Shown here in pieces: positions 1 through 7,902 of a DNA stretch of 26,619 nt. The first letter of the stretch is position 1. The number at the start of each line of letters is the position of its first letter. Origin of the DNA: Pedobacter sp. UBA4863 (lineage in GTDB: Bacteria > Bacteroidota > Bacteroidia > Sphingobacteriales > Sphingobacteriaceae); assembly GCF_002399615.1 (NCBI RefSeq), contig NZ_DHDZ01000046.1, positions 60,266 through 86,884 on the forward strand, written 5' to 3'. Position numbers and translations under genes: made by a program. The notes beneath the pieces are model-generated. The model was given only the letters and a program-made list of their open reading frames with translations, was not told where the DNA came from and searched no databases.

Positions 1-78
1 CCCGCCTATGTACTTATTCTTATTGAAATTTAAACAGCTTCTAATCTTCAAAAAAAATAGCAAAATGTTTAGGTGTTC

Positions 79-786
79 TCACAAATAATTATCCTTCGTC
101 ACCTCCCAAGTCCAAGGTTTTTTGAAATCGTTTAAGGTACGCGGTTGGGTGAAAACTAAAATGTCTTCTTCGGTACTATTCGAAATATTGCGTTTAAAAA
201 TGCTGCCCACTACGGTTTTAATGGTGCGGTCTATAAAATCATATTGCTTATCAACCATTTCGCCACTGTCTTTGTGGTAATACACATTATTTGCTGCAAC
301 CAAGTTCCACTGTTTTTGTTGGTATTCAAATTCGTAGTTTAGTTTCCAGCGCCAATCGTTGCCGCCCTCAAAAGAAAGGGTAATTTTATTGTGTTCAATT
401 CGTAGCCCTTTAAAAGGATCGCCCATTGTACCACCTTCTTCAGAGCGCAATACAAAATCATTGTTTTGTGCCGCTAATTTAAAACCATTTTTAGCTTTGA
501 AATAAATGGCAAGTATTCTAGGCTTTTGAGTTTCGGTAATGAGTTCAATTTCATAGTTGCCGTATGCCCTATCTTCTTCTATAGCAGTGTTGTGTTCTAG
601 TATCAACACAATATCTTGTTCATTGTCTAAGTTTAAATCTCCTTTAGCCGAATCGATAACTTTCCAGTTTTTTGGAATTAAGTTAGAAAGTTTATCGCCT
701 TGCGCTATCAACTTCGGAAAATTGAACTTTTGGGCGAAACCGAGGTTTGTCAAAAAAAGTAACAGAAAAAATATCAGCCATCTCAT
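79..786 (-). CDS. Secreted hypothetical protein
   Basis: This 235-residue protein has an N-terminal Sec signal peptide: MRWLIFFLLLFLTNLGFA followed by Q, with probable cleavage after the A of GFA. The mature part begins with a stretch (about residues 38-65) containing the acidic pattern GDLNLDNEQD, which resembles the Asp-rich loops of FG-GAP/VCBS-like or EF-hand-like calcium sites. The rest is mixed alpha/beta with many aromatic residues and no further membrane segment, so I infer a periplasmic or outer-surface soluble protein. I do not recognise a family with a known function; similar secreted proteins with a 'GDLNxDxxxD' motif are common and uncharacterised in Bacteroidota. It ends with TGA at 79-81 and runs toward the left edge. 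It is transcribed away from the carboxylase gene, from which it is separated by a 197-nt gap holding an inverted-repeat element. The start ATG immediately precedes the signal peptide and is convincing. Confidence 0.8.
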   Translation of the reverse strand: MRWLIFFLLLFLTNLGFAQKFNFPKLIAQGDKLSNLIPKNWKVIDSAKGDLNLDNEQDIVLILEHNTAIEEDRAYGNYEIELITETQKPRILAIYFKAKNGFKLAAQNNDFVLRSEEGGTMGDPFKGLRIEHNKITLSFEGGNDWRWKLNYEFEYQQKQWNLVAANNVYYHKDSGEMVDKQYDFIDRTIKTVVGSIFKRNISNSTEEDILVFTQPRTLNDFKKPWTWEVTKDNYL

Positions 787-842
787 GCCATAACAACGCT
801 TAAAATGCTAATTTAGCATAATTGCATTGAGCCTCAATACTG

Positions 843-941
843 CGTCATTCCGAATCGGTTTCAGAATCTGTTTTACGGCGGTTTGTGGTATGCAAGACCC
901 CGAACTAAATTCAGAGCTTGCTCCGAGCATCGGAAGTGACG
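843..941. repeat. Imperfect inverted-repeat element (MITE/REP-like)
   Basis: The ends CGTCATTCCGA (843-853) and TCGGAAGTGACG (930-941) are reverse complements except for one inserted G. They bracket about 76 nt that can itself fold further (TTCAGAATC against GATTC-like and TTCAG segments). It lies in the gap between two divergent genes. CATTCC-ended dyads of this kind are dispersed intergenic repeats in Bacteroidota genomes. That this copy is a mobile or once-mobile element is inference. Confidence 0.5.
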
Positions 942-983
942 AGTGATTTAAGTTTTTGACAAACCAAAATATAATCGACCTAT

Positions 984-2612
984 ATGGATTTAACCTTTAA
1001 TAAAAACGAAGACCATAATAAACAGCAAGTTTACGAGCTAAAAATGAAGCTGAAAAAAGTTTCTTTAGGTGGCGGCGAGAAAAGTGCGGCTAAACAAAAG
1101 GAAAAAGGTAAGCTTTTGGCGAGAGAACGAATTGCTTATTTGTTAGATAAAGATAAACCTGTAATTGAAGTTGGTGCTTTTGCCGCCGATGGTATGTACG
1201 AGGCCGAGGGTGGTTGCCCAAGCGCAGGAGTGGTAGTGAAAATTGGCTATGTTTCGGGGCGGCAGTGCGTGGTGGTAGCCAACGATGCTACTGTGAAAGC
1301 GGGAGCTTGGTTTCCAATGACGGCGAAAAAGAATTTAAGGGCGCAAGAAATTGCGATGGAAAATCGGCTGCCAATTATTTATTTGGTAGATAGCGCAGGA
1401 GTTTATTTGCCCATGCAAGACGAAATTTTTCCAGATAAAGAACACTTCGGACGCATTTTTAGGAACAACGCCATCATGTCTTCTGAAGGAATTGTACAAA
1501 TTGCTGCCATTATGGGTTCTTGCGTTGCTGGTGGAGCATATTTGCCCATCATGAGCGACGAAGCCATGATTGTTGACGGCACCGGTTCGGTGTTTTTAGC
1601 TGGTTCTTACTTGGTAAAATCGGCCATAGGCGAAGATATTGATAATGAAACTTTGGGTGGGGCAACTACACATTGCGAAATATCAGGTGTTACCGATTAC
1701 AAACACCCTAACGACCAAGCTTGTTTAGATAGTATTCGCAATATTATGAGTATGTTGGGCGCACCGCAACAGGCAGGTTTTGATAGGGTTAAATCGGCTT
1801 TGCCAAAATTGAACGAAGAAGATATTTACGGAATTTTGCCAGATAACCGCGAAAAACCATTTGATATGAGAGATATCATTTTGCGTTTGGTAGATCATTC
1901 AGAATTTGAGGAATATAAGGCACTGTACGGCCAGAGCTTAATCTGCGGGCTTGCTCGTATTGATGGTTGGGCGGTTGGTATTGTGGCAAACCAACGTAAG
2001 GTGGTGAAATCTAAAAAAGGCGAAATGCAGTTTGGGGGCGTAATCTATTCAGACAGTGCCGATAAAACCACCCGTTTTATCATGAACTGCAACCAAAAGA
2101 AAATTCCTTTGGTGTTTCTGCAAGACGTTACCGGCTTTATGGTGGGCAGCAGATCAGAACATGGCGGCATTATTAAAGATGGTGCTAAAATGGTGAATGC
2201 TGTAGCTAATTCTGTAGTGCCCAAATTTACTATTGTAGTAGGTAATTCTTACGGTGCTGGTAATTACGCCATGTGTGGTAAAGCCTACGATCCGAGGTTG
2301 ATTTACGCATGGCCAAGTGCTAAAATTGCTGTGATGGGCGGGGCGCAGGCGGCAAAAGTGTTGTTACAAATACAAGAAAGTGCGCTAAAAGGCAAGGGAG
2401 AAACGTTAGAAGAAGATAAAAAGAATAAACTATTGGACGACATTACCACTAAATACAATGCACAAACCACGCCTTATTATGCCGCTTCGCGTTTATGGGT
2501 TGATGGAGTGATAGATCCTTTAGAAACCAGAAAAGTAATTTCAATGGGTATTGAGGCAGCTAACCAGTCGCCTATACAAAAGCCGTTTAATGTTGGAATT
2601 ATTCAAACCTAA
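984..2612 (+). CDS. Acyl-CoA carboxylase, carboxyltransferase (beta) subunit, methylcrotonoyl-CoA carboxylase type
   Basis: This 542-residue protein is a biotin-dependent carboxyltransferase of the crotonase-fold family. It moves CO2 from carboxybiotin to an acyl-CoA in the cytoplasm. The N-terminal half carries KGKLLARERIAYLLD and LVDSAGVYLPMQDEIFPD, then GSCVAGGAYLPIMSDE, forming the first oxyanion-hole region (about residues 170-200). The C-terminal half has GNSYGAGNYAMCGKAYDPR and WPSAKIAVMGG (about residues 420-455), which bind the partner substrate. The LPMQDE, HFGRIF and GAGNYAMCG segments match methylcrotonoyl-CoA carboxylase beta (leucine catabolism) better than propionyl- or acetyl-CoA carboxylase beta, and the length fits. 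No biotin carboxylase or biotin carrier gene is present in the window, so the alpha partner must be encoded elsewhere. The next gene starts 2 nt after the stop, suggesting co-transcription. Substrate assignment is inference; family assignment is secure. Confidence 0.93.
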   Translation: MDLTFNKNEDHNKQQVYELKMKLKKVSLGGGEKSAAKQKEKGKLLARERIAYLLDKDKPVIEVGAFAADGMYEAEGGCPSAGVVVKIGYVSGRQCVVVANDATVKAGAWFPMTAKKNLRAQEIAMENRLPIIYLVDSAGVYLPMQDEIFPDKEHFGRIFRNNAIMSSEGIVQIAAIMGSCVAGGAYLPIMSDEAMIVDGTGSVFLAGSYLVKSAIGEDIDNETLGGATTHCEISGVTDYKHPNDQACLDSIRNIMSMLGAPQQAGFDRVKSALPKLNEEDIYGILPDNREKPFDMRDIILRLVDHSEFEEYKALYGQSLICGLARIDGWAVGIVANQRKVVKSKKGEMQFGGVIYSDSADKTTRFIMNCNQKKIPLVFLQDVTGFMVGSRSEHGGIIKDGAKMVNAVANSVVPKFTIVVGNSYGAGNYAMCGKAYDPRLIYAWPSAKIAVMGGAQAAKVLLQIQESALKGKGETLEEDKKNKLLDDITTKYNAQTTPYYAASRLWVDGVIDPLETRKVISMGIEAANQSPIQKPFNVGIIQT

Positions 2613-2614
2613 AA

Positions 2615-3226
2615 ATGATGAGATTTACATTGTTGATTTTTTTCTTGATTGGTGCTTCTTTACAAGCTTTTTCGCAAGTCAAACCCATTTATTTTAATGG
2701 AGATAGGGTAACAACCAATGCCGAACAAGCCACTTCTTACGGAGTTTATGGTAAATTGAACGAACAAGAACTTTGGGTATTAAAAAGATACGATTTGGAT
2801 GATAACTTGATGTTCTCTGGAGCCTATAAAGACGAACTATTGACCAAGCCACATGGTAAGTTTATATTTTATGCAAGTATCCTCGATTACAATTATCAAA
2901 ACTTTGCCAATTTTAAGAATACTAATACAGACAGGTACATTAGCCAACAGGGAGAATACATAGATGGTTTAGAAGAAGGGAAGTGGACTGACTATTTTCC
3001 CGATGGAAGATTAATGGGTTATCGCAACTATTTAAACGGAAAGCTGAATGGCGAAACCGTGCTTTTTAATTATAAAGGTAGGCGAATGTTTGTTGGGCAA
3101 TATACCAATGGACTTAAAACAGGAACTTGGTACAATTTGAAAAAAAAGGTAAAAGATGTTTTCGATAATGATAAACTAATTAGTACAACCAAATTAACTA
3201 AAGCAGAAATTTTAGCCATAGAGTAA
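2615..3226 (+). CDS. Secreted MORN-repeat-like protein
   Basis: This 203-residue protein has a signal peptide (MMRFTLLIFFLIGASLQAFS followed by Q). Its C-terminal half holds degenerate MORN-type repeats of the form G-x-W-x-x-Y-x-x-x-G-x-L: GEYIDGLEEGKWTDYFPDG, LNGKLNGETVLFNYKG and VGQYTNGLKTGTWYNL (about residues 115-180). In Bacteroidota this repeat variant is often labelled as a YwqK-type antitoxin by automated pipelines. Nothing here supports a toxin-antitoxin role, because the protein is exported and has no toxin neighbour. The start codon lies 2 nt after the carboxyltransferase stop (two consecutive ATGs, MMR), so translation is probably coupled to that gene. The molecular function is unknown. 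I infer a periplasmic or cell-surface beta-sheet protein. Confidence 0.8.
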   Translation: MMRFTLLIFFLIGASLQAFSQVKPIYFNGDRVTTNAEQATSYGVYGKLNEQELWVLKRYDLDDNLMFSGAYKDELLTKPHGKFIFYASILDYNYQNFANFKNTNTDRYISQQGEYIDGLEEGKWTDYFPDGRLMGYRNYLNGKLNGETVLFNYKGRRMFVGQYTNGLKTGTWYNLKKKVKDVFDNDKLISTTKLTKAEILAIE

Positions 3227-3344
3227 TTAGCTCTACTTTTTCTATAGGTTCCTTACTATTTTAAACCTCAAGTAATTTATTAATAATAATTTAAAAAGGA
3301 CTTAGCTACTGTATAGCCAGTCTATATAACACTAAACATAAAAA

Positions 3345-4508
3345 ATGAAGAAACAAACTATTTTTATTGCAACGGCGCTATTTTTAACGGTAAGTACTTA
3401 TGCGCAAAATGTAAATAAAATCCACAAAAAGGCTATTTTAATAGATACACATGATGATGTACTATCGCAACAAATAAACTCTGGTTATGATTTGGCCAAA
3501 GAGCAGCCAGAATATGATTTTGACCTGGTAAAAGCCAAAAGGGGTGGCTTAGATGCGCAGGTATTCTCTATTTGGTGCGACGAAAAAGGAGATTATAGCA
3601 ATGCCATCAGAGAAATAGATTCGTTGTATGCGTTGCTAAAACGACATCCCGATAAAATAGCTTTGGCTACCACCGCCGAAGACTTAAGGAAAATTGTAGC
3701 ACAAAATAAGTTGGCGGCGCTAATAGGCGTAGAAGGCGGCCATATGATTAATGATGATTTAGCTAAATTAGATGAATTGGCTAAAAGAGGCATGATTTAT
3801 TTAACCCTAACCTGGAACAATAGTACGGCTTGGGCAACATCGGCAGTAGATGAAAGAGGAGGTAAACTGAAAGATAGGGCGTTAGGTTTAAATGAATTTG
3901 GAAAGAAGATTGTAAAGCGATTAAATGAACTTGGCGTAATGGTAGATTTGTCGCACGTTGGAGAGCAGACTTTCTACGATGCTATTAAGCTATCCACCAA
4001 ACCGGTTATTCTATCGCACAGTTGTGTTCACGCTATCAATCCTGTGCCACGTAACATAACCGACGAACAAATATTGGCCGTAGGAAAGAATGGCGGTGTA
4101 ATATCTGTTAATTTTTACAACGGGTTTGTAATGCCCAACCATGAAGAATATTTTAAAACCTTCTTAGATAAATATAAAGATGAATATAGGGCGCTGCGTA
4201 CACAAAATTCGGCAACGGCCAAAAAGGAATTGATGAAAAGGCATTCGGATGAGTTTGCAAAAATACAGCCTAGTATAGATCTATTGGTAGATCACATTGA
4301 TCATATTGTAAAACTGATAGGTATAGACCATGTAGGTATTGGTGCCGATTACGATGGGGCAACTTCTTATCCAAAAGGATTAAACAATGTAGCCGATTAT
4401 CCGAAACTTACCGAGGTATTGTTAAAAAGAGGATATACCGAAAAGGATATTCATAAAATATACGGAGAAAACTTCTTAAGGGTGTTAAAAGCTAATAAAG
4501 GTAAATAG
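3345..4508 (+). CDS. Membrane dipeptidase-type metallopeptidase (family M19), secreted
   Basis: This is a 387-residue zinc dipeptidase of the renal-dipeptidase family with a cleavable signal peptide (MKKQTIFIATALFLTVSTYA followed by Q), so it acts in the periplasm. The expected metal ligands are visible in order: the H and second D of DTHDD (about residues 34-38), E in IGVEGGH (about residue 129), H in VDLSHVG (about residue 205) and H in ILSHSCVH (about residue 226). The late aspartate is in GIGADYDG (about residue 341). The family hydrolyses dipeptides, including those with a D-residue at the C-terminal position, and in this lineage the enzymes probably recycle peptides or cell-wall fragments. 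An insertion of about 60 residues rich in Lys and Glu (about residues 268-325) separates the second His region from the final Asp. A 118-nt leader region precedes the gene, and an inverted repeat follows it. Confidence 0.92.
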   Translation: MKKQTIFIATALFLTVSTYAQNVNKIHKKAILIDTHDDVLSQQINSGYDLAKEQPEYDFDLVKAKRGGLDAQVFSIWCDEKGDYSNAIREIDSLYALLKRHPDKIALATTAEDLRKIVAQNKLAALIGVEGGHMINDDLAKLDELAKRGMIYLTLTWNNSTAWATSAVDERGGKLKDRALGLNEFGKKIVKRLNELGVMVDLSHVGEQTFYDAIKLSTKPVILSHSCVHAINPVPRNITDEQILAVGKNGGVISVNFYNGFVMPNHEEYFKTFLDKYKDEYRALRTQNSATAKKELMKRHSDEFAKIQPSIDLLVDHIDHIVKLIGIDHVGIGADYDGATSYPKGLNNVADYPKLTEVLLKRGYTEKDIHKIYGENFLRVLKANKGK

Positions 4509-4517
4509 ATTCACAAA

Positions 4518-4566
4518 TCTGATGTCCGAAGATTAATGCTCAATCGTCATATCCTCGGACATCAGA
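4518..4566. repeat. 12-bp inverted repeat, possible terminator of the dipeptidase gene
   Basis: TCTGATGTCCGA (4518-4529) is repeated exactly in reverse complement at 4555-4566, with a 25-nt spacer. It begins 10 nt after the dipeptidase stop. No clear T-run follows; the downstream bases ATTGGCTTCCGACTTCC belong to the 'CCGACTTCC' class of simple intergenic tracts. It may terminate or stabilise the transcript, or it may be a dispersed repeat. Confidence 0.5.
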
Positions 4567-4621
4567 CTATTGGCTTCCGACTTCCAAATTATCTTCACAA
4601 TTTCATCTTTCTCCACAAAAC

Positions 4622-4651
4622 TTGCGCTTTATAGCTTAAAGTTTAAATTTG
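4622..4651 (+). promoter_or_regulatory. Bacteroidota-type promoter of trxB
   Basis: TTG (4622-4624), a 19-nt spacer, and TAAATTTG (4644-4651) match the primary sigma-factor promoter pattern of Bacteroidota (TTTG/TTG near -33, TAnnTTTG near -7). The trxB ATG follows 16 nt after the -7 box, so the leader would be only about ten nucleotides. Confidence 0.65.
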
Positions 4652-4667
4652 CAACAAATTACACACA

Positions 4668-5624
4668 ATGTCGCAACAAGAAGAATTAGAACACGTTGAA
4701 TGCCTCATCATTGGATCGGGGCCAGCAGGTTATACCGCCGCTATTTATGCTGCCAGAGCAGATTTAAAACCAGTTTTATACACAGGTATGGAAATGGGCG
4801 GGCAGTTAACCCAAACTACCGATGTAGATAATTTTCCGGGCTACCCTAATGGTATTATGGGACCAGAAATGATGGAAGATTTTAAAAAACAAGCAGAGCG
4901 TTTTGGTACGCAAGTTCGTTTTGGTTATGTAAGTTCAGTTGATTTTTCATCGCTGCCCCATAAAGTAACGGTAGATGAAACAAAAACTTTGCTAGCCGAT
5001 ACGGTAATTATAGCCACTGGTGCTAAAGCCAAATGGTTGGGTTTACCAAGCGAACAGCAGTATAACGGTTTCGGCGTTTCGGCATGTGCCGTTTGCGATG
5101 GTTTCTTCTTCAAAGGCCAAACAGTAGCCATTGTGGGTGCCGGAGATACCGCTGCCGAAGAAGCTACCTATTTGGCAAAGCTTTGTAAAAAAGTGTATAT
5201 GTTGGTGCGTAGAGACGAGTTCCGTGCTTCAAAAGCAATGGTTCATCGCGTGTTAAATACCGAAAACATAGAAGTATTGTATAATACAGAAACCACCGAG
5301 GTTTTAGGCAATGGCAAAAACGTAACTGGTGTAAAAGTATTTAATCACAAAACAGAAGAAGCTACTACACTAGATATCGAAGGCTTTTTTGTGGCCATTG
5401 GCCATAAACCAAATACAGATTTGTTTAAAGGCTGGTTAAATATGGACGAAACAGGTTATTTGCAAACCATCCCAGGTACCTCAAAAACAAATATAGAGGG
5501 CGTATTTGCATGCGGCGATGTTCAAGATAATTATTACAGGCAGGCAATTACCGCTGCTGGTTCTGGCTGTATGGCAGCGTTAGATGCCGAACGCTATTTA
5601 GCAGCCAAAGCAGATGAAAAATAA
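4668..5624 (+). CDS. trxB: Thioredoxin-disulfide reductase
   Basis: This 318-residue FAD/NADPH flavoprotein reduces thioredoxin in the cytoplasm, feeding ribonucleotide reductase and disulfide repair. The FAD-binding GSGPAGYTAAIYAARA is at about residues 16-31. The redox-active pair is C140-A-V-C143-D-G. The NADPH-binding GAGDTAAEEATYLAK is at about residues 156-170, and the C-terminal CGDVQDNYYRQAITAAGSG contacts FAD. The active site reads CAVC where many orthologues have CATC; both cysteines are kept, so activity is expected. Length is typical of low-molecular-weight TrxB. The gene has its own promoter just upstream and a good intrinsic terminator just downstream, so it is probably monocistronic. 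Confidence 0.96.
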   Translation: MSQQEELEHVECLIIGSGPAGYTAAIYAARADLKPVLYTGMEMGGQLTQTTDVDNFPGYPNGIMGPEMMEDFKKQAERFGTQVRFGYVSSVDFSSLPHKVTVDETKTLLADTVIIATGAKAKWLGLPSEQQYNGFGVSACAVCDGFFFKGQTVAIVGAGDTAAEEATYLAKLCKKVYMLVRRDEFRASKAMVHRVLNTENIEVLYNTETTEVLGNGKNVTGVKVFNHKTEEATTLDIEGFFVAIGHKPNTDLFKGWLNMDETGYLQTIPGTSKTNIEGVFACGDVQDNYYRQAITAAGSGCMAALDAERYLAAKADEK

Positions 5625-5642
5625 CTGAAAATAGTGAAATAG

Positions 5643-5678
5643 AAAAACCTTTCTGAGTTAATTAGAAAGGTTTTTTTT
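5643..5678 (+). terminator. Intrinsic terminator of trxB
   Basis: AAAAACCTTTCT (5643-5654) pairs with AGAAAGGTTTTT (5664-5675), with a 9-nt loop and a run of eight T. It starts 18 nt after the trxB stop. Confidence 0.88.
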
Positions 5679-5691
5679 ATGCTTTAAAAGT

Positions 5692-5721
5692 TTTGGGTAA
5701 AACGCTAAAATATTTATCTTG
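5692..5721 (+). promoter_or_regulatory. Probable promoter of the GH20 gene
   Basis: TTTG (5692-5695), a 19-nt spacer, and TATCTTG (5715-5721) approximate the TTTG...TAnnTTTG pattern, with one base missing from the -7 box. It lies just after the trxB terminator and about 48 nt before the next ATG. Confidence 0.42.
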
Positions 5722-5769
5722 TGCTTTATAAAGTGTTCGCTAAACACAAACTTAAACTAAAACCAAAAA

Positions 5770-7686
5770 ATGAAGAAACTATTTCTAAGTGCCGTAACGG
5801 CATTTTTTATGGTAAGTGCCTATGCACAAACCGATGTAAATATGGGTATTATACCCGCACCAGTATCTGTACAAAAGGGAAGCGGAAGCTTTGTTTTTGA
5901 TAAATCTGTGGTACTGTTAAGCAACAATCCAAAAAATGCAAAAATAGCAGAAACTTTGCAGTCTTTTGCGGCAACAAAAGGCTTAAATTTAAAGATAGTT
6001 AAGGCAGCTACTGCCACACAAAAAGTTATAGAATTAACAAGCGTAGGGGCAAATCAATTGCCAGATGAAGGCTACCAGATTAAAATTACGAGTAACAAAA
6101 TTAAGTTAATTGGTAAAGATGCAGGCTTGTTTTATGCCCTGCAATCTTTTATGCAACTTATGCCCGACAAGAAGCATGTAGGCGCTATCAGTGTTTCAAA
6201 TGTAGAAATTAACGATTACCCACGTTTTAGCTATCGTGGTTTGCATTTAGATGTAGGCCGTCATTTTTTTCCGCTTTCGTTCATCAAGAAATATATTGAT
6301 GTAATGGCAACCTATAAACTGAATAACTTTCACTGGCACTTAACCGAAGATCAGGGTTGGAGAATAGAAATTAAAAAATACCCGAAATTAACCGAAATTG
6401 GTAGTAGCAGAAACGGAACTATTATTGGTGTTTTTCCAGGTTCTGGCGGTACCGATAATGAAGTTTACAAAGGTTATTACACCCAAGCAGAAGCTAAAGA
6501 AATTGTGGCCTATGCGGCAGCTAGGTATATCAATGTTATCCCCGAAATAGAGCTGCCCGGGCACGGTTCGGCTGCTATTGCTGCTTATCCACAACTTAGT
6601 TCGTTTCCCGATAGAGATACCCCTATTAAAGAAGGAGCCCCATGGTCGGGGCCACGTACCGGCAAACAAGTACAACAAACATGGGGTGTTTTCGATGATA
6701 TTTTTGTGCCCTCAGAATATACTTTCGAGTTTTTACAGAACGTGCTAGACGAAGTGATTGCTATTTTTCCGTCTAAATACATCCACATCGGTGGAGACGA
6801 AGCACCAAAAAAATATTGGAAAGAATCTGAATTTTGCCAACAACTTATTAAAGAAAAGGGTTTAAAGGATGAACACGAGCTGCAAAGTTATTTCATCCAA
6901 AGAATAGAAAAATATTTGAATGGAAAGGGCCGTTCAATTATTGGATGGGATGAAATTTTAGAAGGAGGATTGGCACCAAACGCAACAGTAATGAGCTGGA
7001 GAGGTGAAAAAGGAGGGATTGAGGCTGCTAAACAAAGCCACGATGTGTTGATGACACCTAGCACCAATGGTTTATACTTTGATCATAAGCAGTCGCTTGC
7101 CGAAGACGAGCCTTTAACCATTGGTAGAAATGGAAAGGGTGTTTCCAATTTTGCAAAAGTTTATAATTATAATCCCGTACCTGATGTATTAAACGAAGAA
7201 CAGAAAAAATACATTAAAGGAGTACAGGCAAATTTATGGACAGAATATATAGAAACACCTTCAAAAGTAGAGTATATGATTTTCCCAAGAGTGTTTGCCC
7301 TGTCGGAAATCGCTTGGACACCGTTGGCTAAAAAAGACTTGAAAAACTTTAGCGAAGAGCGTTTATCGCTACATTTAGCAAGGTTAGATAAAACCGGAAC
7401 TAATTTTTGGGTACCCATGCCAATTGGACAGCCAGAGGGCGAAGTAAAAGGAGAAGACCACGTAATTACTTTACAAACGCCAATAACAGGAGCTAAGATT
7501 TTTTATACTTTAGATGGTTTTCGCCCTTCAGAAAATGCGGCAGAATATACGGCTCCATTAAAAATAAACGTGCCACAAGGGAAGAAAAAAGTTTTGAAAA
7601 CCATTGTAATTACCCCTAGCGGAAAACGAAGTGTAGTAGCAGAAACTGTTTTAAATAATGGCGCAGCAGAGGTAAAGGTTAAATAA
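5770..7686 (+). CDS. Beta-N-acetylhexosaminidase, glycoside hydrolase family 20
   Basis: This 638-residue exported enzyme removes terminal GlcNAc or GalNAc residues from chitin- or glycan-derived substrates by substrate-assisted catalysis. The signal peptide is MKKLFLSAVTAFFMVSAYA followed by Q. A GH20b-type domain (about residues 25-150) precedes the TIM-barrel, which opens at YRGLHLDVGRHFF and contains NNFHWHLTEDQGWRIEIKKYP. The catalytic Asp-Glu pair is D343-E344 in HIGGDEAPKKYW. The barrel ends near the segment rich in aromatics around FALSEIAWTPL. The last 75 residues (YTLDGFRPSENAAEYTAPL) look like the chitobiase/hexosaminidase C-terminal beta-sandwich. The ending at A-Q of the signal peptide and the lack of a lipobox suggest a periplasmic enzyme. 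No other carbohydrate-utilisation genes (SusC/SusD) lie next to it, so it is probably not part of a polysaccharide utilisation locus. Confidence 0.95.
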   Translation: MKKLFLSAVTAFFMVSAYAQTDVNMGIIPAPVSVQKGSGSFVFDKSVVLLSNNPKNAKIAETLQSFAATKGLNLKIVKAATATQKVIELTSVGANQLPDEGYQIKITSNKIKLIGKDAGLFYALQSFMQLMPDKKHVGAISVSNVEINDYPRFSYRGLHLDVGRHFFPLSFIKKYIDVMATYKLNNFHWHLTEDQGWRIEIKKYPKLTEIGSSRNGTIIGVFPGSGGTDNEVYKGYYTQAEAKEIVAYAAARYINVIPEIELPGHGSAAIAAYPQLSSFPDRDTPIKEGAPWSGPRTGKQVQQTWGVFDDIFVPSEYTFEFLQNVLDEVIAIFPSKYIHIGGDEAPKKYWKESEFCQQLIKEKGLKDEHELQSYFIQRIEKYLNGKGRSIIGWDEILEGGLAPNATVMSWRGEKGGIEAAKQSHDVLMTPSTNGLYFDHKQSLAEDEPLTIGRNGKGVSNFAKVYNYNPVPDVLNEEQKKYIKGVQANLWTEYIETPSKVEYMIFPRVFALSEIAWTPLAKKDLKNFSEERLSLHLARLDKTGTNFWVPMPIGQPEGEVKGEDHVITLQTPITGAKIFYTLDGFRPSENAAEYTAPLKINVPQGKKKVLKTIVITPSGKRSVVAETVLNNGAAEVKVK

Positions 7687-7734
7687 TAAACCACATCCAT
7701 TATTTCGCTAGCCTGCTCCGACCATTCGGAGAGC

Positions 7735-7775
7735 AACGAGGAGAGGCCTAACATTTAGCTAGATTTCTCCTCGTT
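7735..7775. repeat. Inverted repeat in the gap after the GH20 gene
   Basis: AACGAGGAGA (7735-7744) and TCTCCTCGTT (7766-7775) are exact reverse complements, with a 21-nt loop. The context 'GATTTCTCCTCGTTACGCT' resembles the dispersed GC-richer intergenic repeats of Pedobacter-like genomes. No T-run follows, so a terminator role for the GH20 gene is possible but unproven. Apart from this element the 216-nt gap shows only AT-rich sequence before the next gene. Confidence 0.5.
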
Positions 7776-7902
7776 ACGCTTTCTTCTAAATGCTTCTGTA
7801 AAAACGGTACGTCTAGTTATGCTAAATAGAATGTTTTTAAGTAAATTATTGTTTTTATTTAGCTATAAAACCTATAAATTGGCGTTTTAAAATTTACAAT
7901 TC

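Noticed and set aside
2615..3226. Antitoxin of a toxin-antitoxin pair
   Set aside because: MORN-like repeats often get this label, but the protein is secreted and there is no toxin gene beside it.
5770..7686. Part of a polysaccharide utilisation locus
   Set aside because: No SusC/SusD or other glycan-utilisation genes are found next to the GH20 gene in this window.
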